This document shows, one piece after another, positions 11,509 through 22,175 of a stretch of DNA of 64,000 nucleotides; within the stretch, counting starts at the first letter, position 1; every line of letters begins with the position of its first letter. The notes under the pieces were generated by a model that saw only the letters and a program-made list of their open reading frames with translations, searched no databases and was not told the origin of the DNA. The DNA is taken from assembly GCA_029747015.1 (NCBI GenBank), contig JAKOGI010002271.1, forward strand, positions 1 through 64,000, written 5' to 3'. This stretch comes from Carnegiea gigantea (taxonomy: Eukaryota > Streptophyta > Magnoliopsida > Caryophyllales > Cactaceae). The translations under genes and the position numbers were made by a program.

Positions 11509-12802
11509 TGATGAACCTCTATTTTACACACTTTTAGGCATGGTTTTTACCTCTTAACTCGGCAGTTTTTGGTATAATTTTGTGAGTTTAGAGGTCGATT
11601 ATTCATTAGTTATCTCAAATCTACCTAAAAGTTGTGTTTTCGTGTTTACAGGAATCTGACTTGAATAAATGAGGAAAACAAGCCAATGCCGCGCTAAATT
11701 GGAGCAAAAAGGAACAATATTGAGCTAAAGTAGGCGGCACGGTGATTTCAGGCCAGGTGGCACGAGCGTGCCACCCAAAGAAGCGAAGAAGCAAAAGTCA
11801 GAAAAGTGGCACGGGGGACCCGTGCCTTGTGGCACGACCGTGCCGCTTTAGTTTCTCCCGTTTTATCGATTTGCGTGCGTTGTAATTGGGAGTTTTTGGG
11901 GATTCTAATTTCTGCTCCTCTCTCGAGATAGGCGACTTCTAGGGTTCTTAGGTTTACTTTTTGTTGTTATTGAATTCAAAGCTTTGGATTGGATTCCGTT
12001 TACGCCTTCGGAAGATTATCGCAGCAAATTATTCATAGTACACTTTTCTACCCTTTCTCTTACGTTTTAATTCAAGTTTCGCACTCTTTGGCATGTTATT
12101 GTTATTGATTAAAGTTGTGATTTTAATCATAATAATGTTTAGCGGCTAAGTTTCTTAATCTTGGATTGGGTGTAGCCCTTATGATGTGATTTCGATTGTC
12201 ATTTCTAGGTTTTTGTGAATTTATGCCTAAAGTATAATTGAATTCTCACTTAGCATGCCAGGTGTTCGATGAATTGCCTGAGAGGGTTAAATTCACATTC
12301 TTAATTAGGGTTTAGGAGACTAACGAAAGTTAGGTCCTTTACTTAGAGTAGCTTTGTGAGTGGTTGAATTACTTGACACGAAAGTAGTTGGGGTTTCAAT
12401 CGGGAATTAAAAGTACACGATCTTGTGGCCTTGAGATTCTAGTTTCATGAAAATAGATAACTATAGTAACCTGACCAGTCTAATGACCTTTGAAGGAAGG
12501 CGCAGATGCTTTTAATTGGTAATCATCCCATTTTAATTATCTTGCGGGCAGATTCACATAACCTAGTTTACTTTTTAAGGAACATCATAGTGTGGTGAAC
12601 CCCAACCCAGGATTCTCTTCATAATTGATTTAGACCCAATAGAAATAGAATCAGTTGAGCTCACTCCATTAGACTTAAGCCTAGATTAAGTGTTAAAGGT
12701 TGATTCGGTGATTGAAACCAAGTTCCCTGCGGATACGACCCGTACTTGCCTTTGCTGGCTACAACCGGCACCGTGCACTTGCGGTACATTTTTAACACAA
12801 CA
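11509..12802 (+). repeat. Athila-type LTR, plus orientation (1294 bp)
   Basis: Runs from TGATGAACCTC to ...TTAACACAACA and is followed by a PBS on the plus strand. It is an inverted copy of 22176-23469, of equal length and with scattered differences of a few percent by eye. It contains the GGCACG palindromes at 11757-11774, 11808-11826 and 11831-11844. Confidence 0.88.
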
Positions 12803-12808
12803 AGTTTT

Positions 12809-12826
12809 TGGCGCCGTTGCCGGGGA
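12809..12826 (+). other. Primer binding site, tRNA-Asp type (plus strand)
   Basis: TGGCGCCGTTGCCGGGGA is the standard Athila/Tat primer site, complementary to the 3' end of tRNA-Asp. It lies 6 bp after the LTR end and is a perfect, undamaged copy. Confidence 0.9.
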
Positions 12827-12975
12827 ACTTATTTGATTTCAACATCGAAAGTGATTTTAAACGCTTGAGATTAGGCTTTTTCCTTTTTCTTTTCCTTTTT
12901 TCCCTTTCCCCTTTTTCCTCCTTCTTGCTTGTTTTTTCTCTTGCTTGAGCCTGCTTACGCTTGGTATAGTTTTTC
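12827..12975 (+). other. Athila leader fragment ending at an inversion junction
   Basis: Inverted copy of 22007-22151, the untranslated leader before gag. Similarity stops in a T-rich tract at about 12966-12975 (tatagttttt). Beyond this the sequence changes to 3' UTR of the oppositely oriented element (cttttctctc...). The break therefore sits at a short oligo-T microhomology. Confidence 0.75.
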
Positions 12976-14181
12976 TTTTCTCTCTTTTTTTTTTTTTTTT
13001 GTTTTCTTTGAATGGAACAAGAAAGAGAGTGATTGGCACGCACAATAGCAATAAGCAAGTTTCCCGAATGATGACCATGATACATCCCATTACATGCCAA
13101 AGTAACCACAACAATACCCAAAAATTACCCGCAAAATAGTGAAGTGTTGCTCTACTGGCTTTGGCTTAAAGGTAGGAGATGTGTTTAGGCCAAAAGCTAG
13201 CAGGGAAAAGTTCACAACAAAACAGGTAAGGCTCAAAGGGATAAGCAAGGGGTAAACATTACACAATAGGTGGCAGTTTGGCTATGTAGCTCAAAAACAA
13301 ATGAATGCCTCTATCATTTTTATTGCTGTATACATGCTAAATGCGATTTCAAAGAGAATCCAACCAAGTTCTAGAGATGTTGTTATGGAAGAGACACACA
13401 TGAAAAAGAAATGAGACAAAATTGATGAATTAGTCTATAGCCTCAAAGTCTCACGGGTCACACTACCAAATAGCACAACCAACCCCAAAGATATCCTACT
13501 TGAAAGGAGTAATCATTCATGACAAGGGGGTTTCAAGGGAAAACAGGAATGCGAACTGAACAATGTGGTCACAAAAATTTCAACATCATCAAGCAAATAT
13601 TTTTTTTCCACAAAGAACCCACAAGCATACACAACTAAGTCAACCAACTGATCCACAAAGCCTCGGTCATCGTCATAGGAGGGGTTTTCAAAACCTTTTT
13701 TTTTTTTTTTTTTGCTTTTGCTTTGGGGAAAGATGAAAGCAATAAAGCACCCTAAGCAGGAGTGGATAGATGAAGAGAAGAGTTGAAAGAATTACCTCGC
13801 AGTCTTGTAATGCTCCACTCAACAGACGTCCACTTGAAGCCAAGGGTTAGAAAATAAAACAAAAATAAAACAAAAATATATATACAATGCAATACCTAAC
13901 TATATGCGCTATCCTACATGCAAAATGAAATGAAATAGAAATAGAAAAATGAAATGAAAGCTAATGCATGCGGGAATCCAATATACAGATGGGTATGTAC
14001 AAATCACCACGAACCACAAACTACCACGAACCACAAACTACCACCGAACACTCGTGAGCTCACCCCCCCATGCCTAAACTGTTCATTGTCCCCAATGAAA
14101 AAGATAGGAAGAGAGACAGAACAAGTGGGGAAAGGGGGGAACAGAAAGCAGTCACTGGGTCCCATCGGGCCCAGGGGGAGG
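12976..14181 (-). other. Truncated 3' untranslated region of the Athila element
   Basis: Non-coding. Bases 12976-13143 are a direct copy of about 24205-24365, which fixes this as the region downstream of the env-position ORF. The expected last 750 bp or so, the PPT and the 3' LTR are missing here. Contains T runs at 12985-13000 and 13697-13715. No gene seen. Confidence 0.65.
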
Positions 14182-15879
14182 CTAAAAGGGCGGGGGAAAG
14201 GGACAGAAATGGGAGGAACTACCCCGGACAAAGGGTAGGGTGGATGAAGAACCTGCCGGGGCGCCAAGGAAAGAGCGAAAACGCTCCTCCAGCTGCCGAA
14301 TCGTCTCGGACTGACGCCAAAGCAGTTCGTTCGTCCTACGCCTCTCCTCACACTCACGGGCGTCGCGAATGGCCCGCTCCCCCTCACGCTGAATCCTCCT
14401 CAACTCCCTCTGCTCCTGGCGGTCAATATAACCATGAAAATGGCTCACCCCCTCCTCTATGGAATCCATGCGCCCAGAAATGCATAGGATATCGCGGCTC
14501 ATGCCACTAAAACCCTCTCTAAGACCCGATACCTCCATTTGGAGGTTCGAGAAAGACTGAAGGAACGTGGGTTCAAGCGGAAGATAAGCGGCGGAGGAGG
14601 ACCCACCCATGAAATGGGGGAATGGTGGGTGAAGGGGTGGTGGTGGTGGTGGTGGAATGGGCTCATGAGGAGTAGGGGCTCCACTACTCGCGGCCGCGGC
14701 CTCGGGAGCGTCATCGCCCTCATCACTCCTCTCCGCACTCTCCTCGCTTTCCTCTCCCTCATCTAAGTCCAGATCAGTGGCCAGCTGCTCCTCGCTAGGA
14801 AGAACAGTGGCCCTAATAATGCGCCCATCGCAATTCCAGTTTCTTTTATTGGCGACCGTGGTGCGCTCAGAGTTGGGAAGGTTGAAAAGGATGGTCTTAT
14901 GGTGGGGGTATCTAATGGTTTCACCTCGGGTATCTATGATATGCATGTGGTGAAGGGTACCGAGGTCGAGGTGACCACCCAGAAAATGGGGCTCAAGAGA
15001 GGAGAGTCTCGAACCGTAGCCTAAGGCAATAGCAATGGCGGTAATAGTACTGCCGATGCTAAGGATATTTCTGTTGCTAGGTTTGGCTACCTCCGCCAGG
15101 TGGCGGATTATAAAGGCCCCCATGTTGAGAGGGGTGCCTGACAGGGCGCACCAGATAATAAACAGTTCGGCCTTCCCATAACCATTCTGGTTGTCGTTGC
15201 GGCCGAAAACAATGTTCGCCGTTAGGCGCTGAAGGTACCGAAGGTTGACATTGCAAATGTCGGCAGCCTTGGCCTGTCGAGGGTCAAAGACCTTGGGTCG
15301 CCCCCACCTATCAGTATACTCTTTCCGTTTGGTGCAGGTGATGCTCAACCAAACGGGGTCAGGTCGCCACAAAGAGGGTACGTCCCTATAGGCCCCATCG
15401 GCCACTGGGAGTCGCAAGAGGTCATTAAACATTCTCAGACTCATCCGGTGATCAATGTTAAACATTCGAAAATAAATGGCGACTTCCTGACCATTACAAC
15501 TACTATCCCAATCAACAGTTAACGAACTCAAAAACTCGACCATAAGGCGGTCATAGGATGTGTATTGCATGTTAATATAATCAGTCCACCCTAATCGACC
15601 AAACAGAGTCAACATGTCATCCAACATTCCCGAGGTCCGCAAGGAATTAGCATGAAAGAATTTTTGCTCACTAGCATGCCTAGTTGCTAAAAGCTCGTAA
15701 CGAGACTTTTGCTCATCAGAAATAAACTGCATGCCCCTAGTACTAGCAGGTAATACGAGAGGGAAAGCATCTTTGGTACCTTTTGTCGCAGTAGGCGCTG
15801 TAGATGACGAGGTTGCTCTAGATGTTTTCTTGGGGAGTGATGGAGCCTTGGAAGTCTCTCCAATTCGTTTCCTACCCAT
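14182..15879 (-). CDS. Athila env-position ORF (ATHILA ORF-1 type), intact
   Basis: An uninterrupted 565-codon frame from MGRKRIGETS, lying 682 bp downstream of the pol stop on the same strand. Residues 1-45 are basic and Ser/Thr rich. Residues of about 60-340 form a folded domain like the 'Arabidopsis retrotransposon ORF-1' family (FFHANSLRTSG, YDRLMVEFLSSL, WCALSGTPLNMGAFI). An acidic linker and a Pro/His-rich stretch encoded by GGT repeats follow. Residues of about 455-545 look like a charged coiled coil (RQEQRELRRIQREGERAIRDA). No clear signal peptide or membrane segment is seen, so an envelope role is not supported by sequence. It is the only major retroelement ORF in the window with no stop or frameshift. 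Function unknown; it may act in particle assembly or nucleic-acid binding. Confidence 0.75.
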   Translation of the reverse strand: MGRKRIGETSKAPSLPKKTSRATSSSTAPTATKGTKDAFPLVLPASTRGMQFISDEQKSRYELLATRHASEQKFFHANSLRTSGMLDDMLTLFGRLGWTDYINMQYTSYDRLMVEFLSSLTVDWDSSCNGQEVAIYFRMFNIDHRMSLRMFNDLLRLPVADGAYRDVPSLWRPDPVWLSITCTKRKEYTDRWGRPKVFDPRQAKAADICNVNLRYLQRLTANIVFGRNDNQNGYGKAELFIIWCALSGTPLNMGAFIIRHLAEVAKPSNRNILSIGSTITAIAIALGYGSRLSSLEPHFLGGHLDLGTLHHMHIIDTRGETIRYPHHKTILFNLPNSERTTVANKRNWNCDGRIIRATVLPSEEQLATDLDLDEGEESEESAERSDEGDDAPEAAAASSGAPTPHEPIPPPPPPPLHPPFPHFMGGSSSAAYLPLEPTFLQSFSNLQMEVSGLREGFSGMSRDILCISGRMDSIEEGVSHFHGYIDRQEQRELRRIQREGERAIRDARECEERRRTNELLWRQSETIRQLEERFRSFLGAPAGSSSTLPFVRGSSSHFCPFPPPF

Positions 15880-16561
15880 TGCTGAAATAGTGACAGATTT
15901 GGACCCAAGAGGAGGTGAAAAGAGCAGGAGTAAGGTCAGTTTCGCTCTCTACAACCTTGAACCTCAACAATGGAGGTTTTGGGTTTTAGAGAGAGAAAGT
16001 GAGATGGGGTTGGAGGAGTGTGAGATGAAAAGGGGAGGAATTGGTAGGGTAGAGTGAATGGGGGTGAAAAGGTTGAAGATTTTAGCAACAAATTGAGTGA
16101 GTTTGAGAGGTGAGAGGGGAAGATTGAGTGGGGATAGAGAGAGAAGGGGAACCGCAGTAGAGAGAGAAAGAGGAGGTGAGGCGAATGGAAGATGGAGGAG
16201 GAGGAAGAAGGAGGAGGAAGAAGAAATCGGGAACCCGGCGGGTTTTAAAGCGGTACGGTCGTGCCGTGAGGCACAGTCACACCGTGCCAAAGCGCTGCCG
16301 GCCTTTTTTTTTTGGGGGGGAGAAAAGGGGGCACGGGGTGCCCCGAGGCACGATGCCCCCGTGCCACTTCCTTCTTTTTTTTTTTTGCTATTTTTTTGGG
16401 GTGAAAGAGAAGAGTGGCACGGTCGTGCCATCGAGCACGGTTACACCGTGCCGTATCCCTGCTTCTGTGTTCCTGCCCCCTTTTTTTTTGAAAGCAATAA
16501 AACTTGGGTTGCCTCCCAAGAAGCGCTTGTTTTAGGTCGTTAGCTTGACCATAGATGACAC
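15880..16561. other. Athila pol-env spacer
   Basis: Non-coding DNA between the pol stop and the env-position ORF, purine-rich on the plus strand at about 15960-16235. It holds six GGCACG palindromic units at 16251-16452 and homopolymer T/G runs at about 16304-16320 and 16374-16400. In Athila elements the env-position ORF is thought to be expressed from a spliced or separate RNA. Any acceptor or promoter would lie here, but none can be named. Confidence 0.6.
16251..16452. repeat. Cluster of GGCACG...CGTGCC palindromes
   Basis: Palindromic units lie at 16251-16264, 16269-16287, 16330-16342, 16347-16365, 16416-16429 and 16435-16452. They come as three pairs about 5 bp apart. The clearest is GGCACGGTCGTGCC at 16416-16429. 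Similar paired units occur in both Athila LTRs (11808-11844 and the inverted copy near 23133-23170). Each can form a short GC-rich hairpin. Confidence 0.75.
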
Positions 16562-19492
16562 CTAGGTAGAAACCACAGTAGGCAAGTTGTATGAGACCTT
16601 GCCCTCTATTGATTCTCCAGCAATATAGTGCTTAAGTCGGGAACCGTTCACTTTGAAGGACCCCGTGGCTTCCATGCCAATCTCAACAGCGCCATAAGGG
16701 TAGACCTTGAGCACAGTGAAGGGACCCGACCATCGTGATCGAAGCTTCCCAGGAAAAAGCTTCAATCTAGAGTTGAAGAGGAGAACCAAATCACCTTCCC
16801 GAAACTCTCGCCGGATTATGAACCGATCATGCCACCTTTTAACTCGCTCTTTATAGAGCCTCGAATTCTCATAGGCATCGTACCGAATTTCCTCCAGCTC
16901 ATTCAGTTGTAGCAGCCTTTTCTCCCCCGCCAACTTCAAGTCAAAATTGAGGTGCTTGATGGCCCAGTAAGCCTTATGTTCCAGCTCGACGGGGAGGTGG
17001 CAAGGCTTGCCATAGATAAGGCGAAAGGGGGTGGTACCTATAGGGGTCTTGAAGGCCGTGCGGTAGGCTCAAAGAGCGTCATCAAGCTTATCCACCCAAT
17101 CCTTTCGCGATCGCGCTACTATTTTCTCCAGAATGGCCTTGAGTTCACGATTTGAGATTTCCACTTGGCCACTAGTCTGGGGGTGATAGCTAAGCCCAAA
17201 TTTATGATGCACCCCATACTTCTTCAATAGAGCTTCCAATCTCTTCTCTACAAAGTGGGGGCCATTGTCACTGATTATGACCCTTGGGACTCCAAAACGT
17301 GGGAATATAATTCTCTTGAAAAACTTCGCCACGACCCTGGAGTCATTAGTGAGACTAGCCACCGCCTCCACCCACTTGGAGACGTAGTCTACTGCGACAA
17401 GGATGTATTTATTACCTCTTGAAGACGGGAAAGGACCCATGAAGTCGATCCCCCACACATCGAAAATCTCCACTTCCAGGATGAAGTTGAGAGGCATTTC
17501 ATTCTTCCTGGATAGGTTCCCGGTCCGCTGACAGCGGTCGCAGGACCGAACATATGTGTACACATCCTTGAAAAGGGTTGGCCAGAAGAAGCCAGCTTGA
17601 AGTATTCGGGCTGCAGTTTTGGAGGCACTGGCGTGCCCTCCACTTGGAGAGTCGTGACAATGAGAAATCACGCTCTGGACCTCCTCCTCAGGGAGGCAAC
17701 GCCTGTAGATCCCATCTTTACATAGCTTGTACAAGAAAGGTTCCTCCCAGAAGTAAGACTTGATCTCATAGAAGAATTTCTTCTTCTGGTGAGATGATAG
17801 GTCATGTGGTATGACTCCTGAGGCCAGGTAATTGGCGATGTCAGCGAACCAAGGGGCTTGCCTCAATGAGAGGGCCAAGAGATGCTCGTCAGGGAAAGCA
17901 TCATCAATGGGGGCACATTGGCTCTCCACAGTGAGCCTGGAGAGGTGGTCAGCCACTACATTTTCTGCCCCTGCCTTGTCCTTAATTTCCAGGTCAAACT
18001 CCTGGAGTAGCAGAATCCATCGTATGAGGCGAGGTTTGGCATCTTTCTTTTGAAGGAGGTACTTGAGTGCCGAATGGTCGGTGTACACAATGACCTTGGA
18101 ACATAGGAGGTAAGGGCGGAACTTCTCGATTGCGTACACAACCGCAAGCAACTCCTTCTCAGTCATGGTATAATGCTGCTGGGCCTCATCCAAGGTTCTG
18201 CTGGCGTAGTAGATCACTATGGGCTTCTTATCTTTCTGTTGCCCCAAAACGGCCCCTACCGCATGGTCACTAGCGTCGCACATGACCTCAAATGAGAGAT
18301 CCCAGTCTGGCGGTTGTATGATAGGGGCAGAAATCAGAGGCTGCTTGATCCTGCAAAAAGCCTCAAGGCACTCATCAGTAAAAACAAACGGGGCATCTTT
18401 GGTGAGCAGCTGAGTAAGAGGCTTGGCAATCTTGGAGAAGTCCTTGATAAAGCGGCGATAAAACCCCGTATGACCAAGGAAACTCCACACCCCCTTAACA
18501 GAAGTAGGAGGGGGCAATCGCTCGATAACCTCAACTTTAGCTCTGTCCACCTCAATGCCCCTAGCAGATATAACGTGGCCCAATACTACTCCCTCCTGCA
18601 CCATAAAGTGACATTTTTCCCAGTTCAGTACTAGATTGACTTCCTCACATCGATGGAGTACCCGGGTTAAATTTTCCAAACAAAGAGCGAAGGTACCTCC
18701 ATAGACGGAGAAGTCATCCATAAACACCTCCATGATGTTCTCAATAAGGTCAGAGAATGTAGCCGTCATGCAGCGTTGAAAAGTGACGGGGGCATTACAT
18801 AATCCGAATGGCATCCTTCGATATGCAAAAGTGCCATACGGGCACGTGAAGGTTGTCTTTTCCTGGTTAGTAGGATGGATAGGGATTTGAAAGAACCCCG
18901 AATAGCCATCCAGATAACAGAAAAAGGAGTGCCTTGCCAACCTTTCCAACATTTGGTCAATAAAAGGGAGAGGGAAATGATCTTTCCGGGTGGCTTGATT
19001 TAATCGGCGATAATCAATGCACATTCGCCACCCGGTAACGGTCCTAGTAGAAATGAGTTCATCGCGCTCATTCTTTATGACAGTCATGCTTCCCTTTTTA
19101 GGGACTACCTGGACTGGGCTCACCCACTCGCTATCAGAGATAGGGTAGATAATCCCAGCATCAAGTAGTTTTAGGATCTCCCTTTTGACAACCTCTTGCA
19201 TGTTTGGATTTAATCGACGTTGAGGTTGTCGAGAGGGGCAGTGACTGCCATCGAGAAAGATGCGATGCATACAGAACGTAGGACTGAGTCCCCGAATATC
19301 ATCAATACTATACTCGATGGCGCCCCTATGCTTACGAAGCACATCCAACAATTGTTCCAATTGTGGGCCATCTAGGTTAGCGTTGACAATAACGGGACAA
19401 TGATGGGAAGGGTCCAGAAAAGCGTACCTGAGATGAGCAGGTAGAGGTTTTAATTCTACCTTCGCGGGGGACGCCTCCTTCCCCTTAGGGGC
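16562..19492 (-). pseudogene. Athila reverse transcriptase, RNase H and integrase
   Basis: Continues the protease frame. One stop at 17069-17071 replaces a Trp codon (TGG to TGA by context); another at 19493-19495 lies just upstream of RT. RT has [33 protein letters not shown], and the catalytic FMDDFSVYG is intact. RNase H has [18 protein letters not shown] and [11 protein letters not shown]. Integrase has the HHCC finger ([12 protein letters not shown] ... CDRCQRTGN), core Asp in [10 protein letters not shown], Asp in IISDNGPHF and Glu in [12 protein letters not shown]. The C-terminal part has the GPF-type block ([19 protein letters not shown]). No chromodomain and no second RNase H are seen, which fits Athila rather than Tekay or Ogre/Tat. 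Apart from the two stops the frame is well kept over about 970 codons. Confidence 0.9.
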
Positions 19493-20161
19493 TTACTCTT
19501 CCACACTGAGGAGCTCTCTGTGGGACCGCCTAGGTAAGTAGGCGGTGGACGTGTTGAGGAGTCGAGCATACTCCTCCATCTCATCCGGACTCGAGGCATT
19601 GGCATGGCAATTGAGTAAGGCGGCCTCCAATGGGTCCTCCACAGAAAAACTGATCTTGCCCTCCTCGTTAAGGGCTTTCTCAAGGACATCGACTCTACAG
19701 CACGAGTCGCCTGAAGTGAGGGAAGTCATGATTTGTGGCAAGCTAAATTCTACCTTCTCATCTCCCACTTGTAGGGTGAGCTTGCCATTCTTCACATCTA
19801 TTATAGCTCCTGCGGTGGCTAAGAAAGGTCGTCCCAAAATGATGGGAATGCGGGAGTCCTCTTCCATCTCCGTAACCACGAAATCACATGGGATGAAGAA
19901 CTTCCCTACTTGCAATGGGACATCCTCAAGAACACCAAGAGGATACTTAACTGATCGATCAGCCAGCTGCAGGGATATAGTGGTGGATTTTAGCTCACCC
20001 ACTTGCAGCTTCTTGCAGATGGAAAACAGCATGAGGCTCACACTAGCCCCAAGATCACATAATGCTCTGCTAATAGTTAGGTCCCCGACAGAACAGGGGA
20101 TGGAGAAACTCCCTGGATCTGAAAGCTTAAGGGGAGTTTGTTTTGAATAATCGTGCTGCAC
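19493..20161 (-). pseudogene. Athila protease region
   Basis: The active-site motif is ALCDLGASVSLM, with the Asp-x-Gly-Ala-Ser pattern usual for Athila protease. The flap and C-terminal block IPIILGRPFLATAGAIIDV is intact. It lies in the main gag-pol frame, joined to gag through a short stretch read in another frame (about 20130-20305). Stop at 19493-19495. It would cleave the Gag-Pol polyprotein. Confidence 0.85.
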
Positions 20162-21883
20162 TCTTCAGTAAGTGACACAGTGGCGTTCTCGAGCAACTTC
20201 CCTTTATTGGAGAGTAAATCTTTCAAGAATTTGGCATAGGAGGGCATGTCGGTAATGGCCTCCAAAAAGGGGATATTGATATGAAACTTCGAGGAACTTG
20301 CCATACTTGTGTTCCTCCCTAACCCTTACTAGCCTCTGAGGGTAAGGGATAGGCGGCTTGTAAGGCCTCGCCTGGGGGGTGATACCCTCTGTTGCGACCT
20401 CCTTAGGCTTTTCATTCTGGATCCCCTCACTCATAGCATCACTAGGGGTTGCATTGATGACCTCATCCCCATCTTCAATCTCATATCGTTCTTCCCTCAT
20501 AGGCATTGGGGGACTTTCCAACTCCTTACCACTCTGCAGCGTGATCGCATTCATCTGACCCTTGGGGTTGGTCTCAGATTGACCTGACAAGTGCCCTTGG
20601 GGTCTAGATAAATGGCTCACTTGCTGCGCAATTTGAGCAATCTGGTTGTCTATCATCTTTTGGTGAGTGGCCATCGAGTCAAACTTTGAGTTCAACTGGT
20701 TAACAGACTCACTAAGTACCTCGTTGGTCTTCGTCTGAGTAGCTATAAATCATTCCATGAGGCTCTCTAGATTGGACTTGGGTTGTTGTTGCGGAGGTTG
20801 TTGAGGGGCTTGTTGGGGAGCTTGGGCATAAGGAGCCCTGGATTGGTAACCAGGAGGTTGTGGCTGGGATTGAGAAGGATTGGGAGGCATGGGGTTATTA
20901 TTGCGGTAGGAGAAGTTTGGATAATTTCTCCAACCGGGGTTGTATGTATTTGAGTAGGGGTTGTTTTGTGGGCGCTGGCCATAGGTTTGCATTGCATTGG
21001 CTTGCTCCGCGCCTGGGAAGGCGGTTTGACATTCAACAGCCATGTGGCCTTGAATGCCACAGATCTCACAAGGTGCCCCAACCTCAAACATTGCTCCAGA
21101 TGAGCCTCCCATTGAACTCCCTGAAGGAGTTCCCAGCCTGTCAAAACGCTGAGCCAAGGCATCAACCTTGCTAGCTAGCAGGTCTACTGCATCAATCCCA
21201 TATAACCCACTTGCCTTCTTGGGGGTTGCCCTCTCATTGGACCAGTGATAGTTATTAGCAGCCATGTCTTCAAGCAAGGCTTTAGCAACCTCAATGGACT
21301 TTCCCATAAGTGCCCCACCAGCAGCAGCATCAATGGACATCTTCAGAGACTGATCGAGTCCATTGTAGAAAGTTTGAATGAGGAGCCAATCTGGGACTCC
21401 ATGGTGAGGGCACTGGCGTTGCAGATCTTTGAATCGTTCCCATGCCTCATATAGAGATTCGCCATGCAGCTGGACGAATGAAATGATGTCGGCCCTCAGT
21501 TTGGCCGTCTTCCCTGGGGGGAAATATTTGCTCAAAAATGCCTTAGAGAGGGCATCCTAGGTACCGAAAGTATTTGGCTCCTCATTCTGGAGCCAATCTC
21601 TGGCTCTATCCCGCAGAGAGAAAAGGAAGAGCCTCAATCGAATGGCGTCGGTGGAGACCCCATTGAGCTTAATAGCATCACACTTCGCAAGGAAATTGCA
21701 AAGGTGCATGTTGGGATTCTCAGAAGGGTGCCCACCGAACTGGTCTCGCTCCACTAGCGAGATAAGTGCCGGGCGCAGCTCAAAATTGTTCACCTCAACC
21801 GCGGGGTTCACTATAGAAGAGGTGATACCCGACGACTGAGGCATTGCATAGTCCCTTAGGACGCGGTTGTCTTTCGCCGCCAT
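20162..21883 (-). pseudogene. Athila gag
   Basis: The likely start is the ATG at 21883 (MAAKDNRVLRDYAM). An in-frame upstream Met at 22033 would read through leader sequence and is less likely. The Retrotrans_gag capsid core is clear (HLCNFLAKCDAIKLNGV, RDRARDWLQ, FYNGLDQSLKMSID). A CCHC zinc knuckle (CEICGIQGHMAVEC) is intact. A Gln/Pro/Asn-rich stretch follows. Damage: stops at 21557-21559 (TAG, a Trp position by context) and 20750-20752 (TGA), and two compensating frameshifts near 20305 and 20130. Gag forms the particle and binds RNA. Confidence 0.85.
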
Positions 21884-22151
21884 TGTAGATTCTGCTTGTT
21901 TCTTCTTTCGTGCGCCGCTTTGCTTGCGAGCAGTGGCTTCGATTTCAGGATTCAGGGGAAGCAAGTGGTGACTCCCCTTGACTGCGCCTGTGCATACAAA
22001 GCCAAAAACTATACCAAGCGTAAGCAGGCTCAAGCAAGAGTAAAAACAAGCAAGAAGGAGGAAAAAGGGGAAAGGGAAAAAAGGAAAAGAAAAAGGAAAA
22101 AGCCTAATCTCAAGCGTTTAAAATCGCTTTCGATGTTGAAATCAAACAAGT

Positions 22152-22169
22152 TCTTCGGCAATGGCGCCA
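22152..22169 (-). other. Primer binding site, tRNA-Asp type (minus strand)
   Basis: Minus-strand TGGCGCCATTGCCGAAGA is the counterpart of the perfect site at 12809-12826, with three substitutions. It lies 6 bp inside the LTR and precedes the gag leader. Confidence 0.88.
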
Positions 22170-22175
22170 AAAACT

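Noticed and set aside
14070..16543. Plus-strand frames of 146, 108 and 148 codons
   Set aside because: Opposite-strand shadows of the Athila env-position ORF and of purine-rich spacer.
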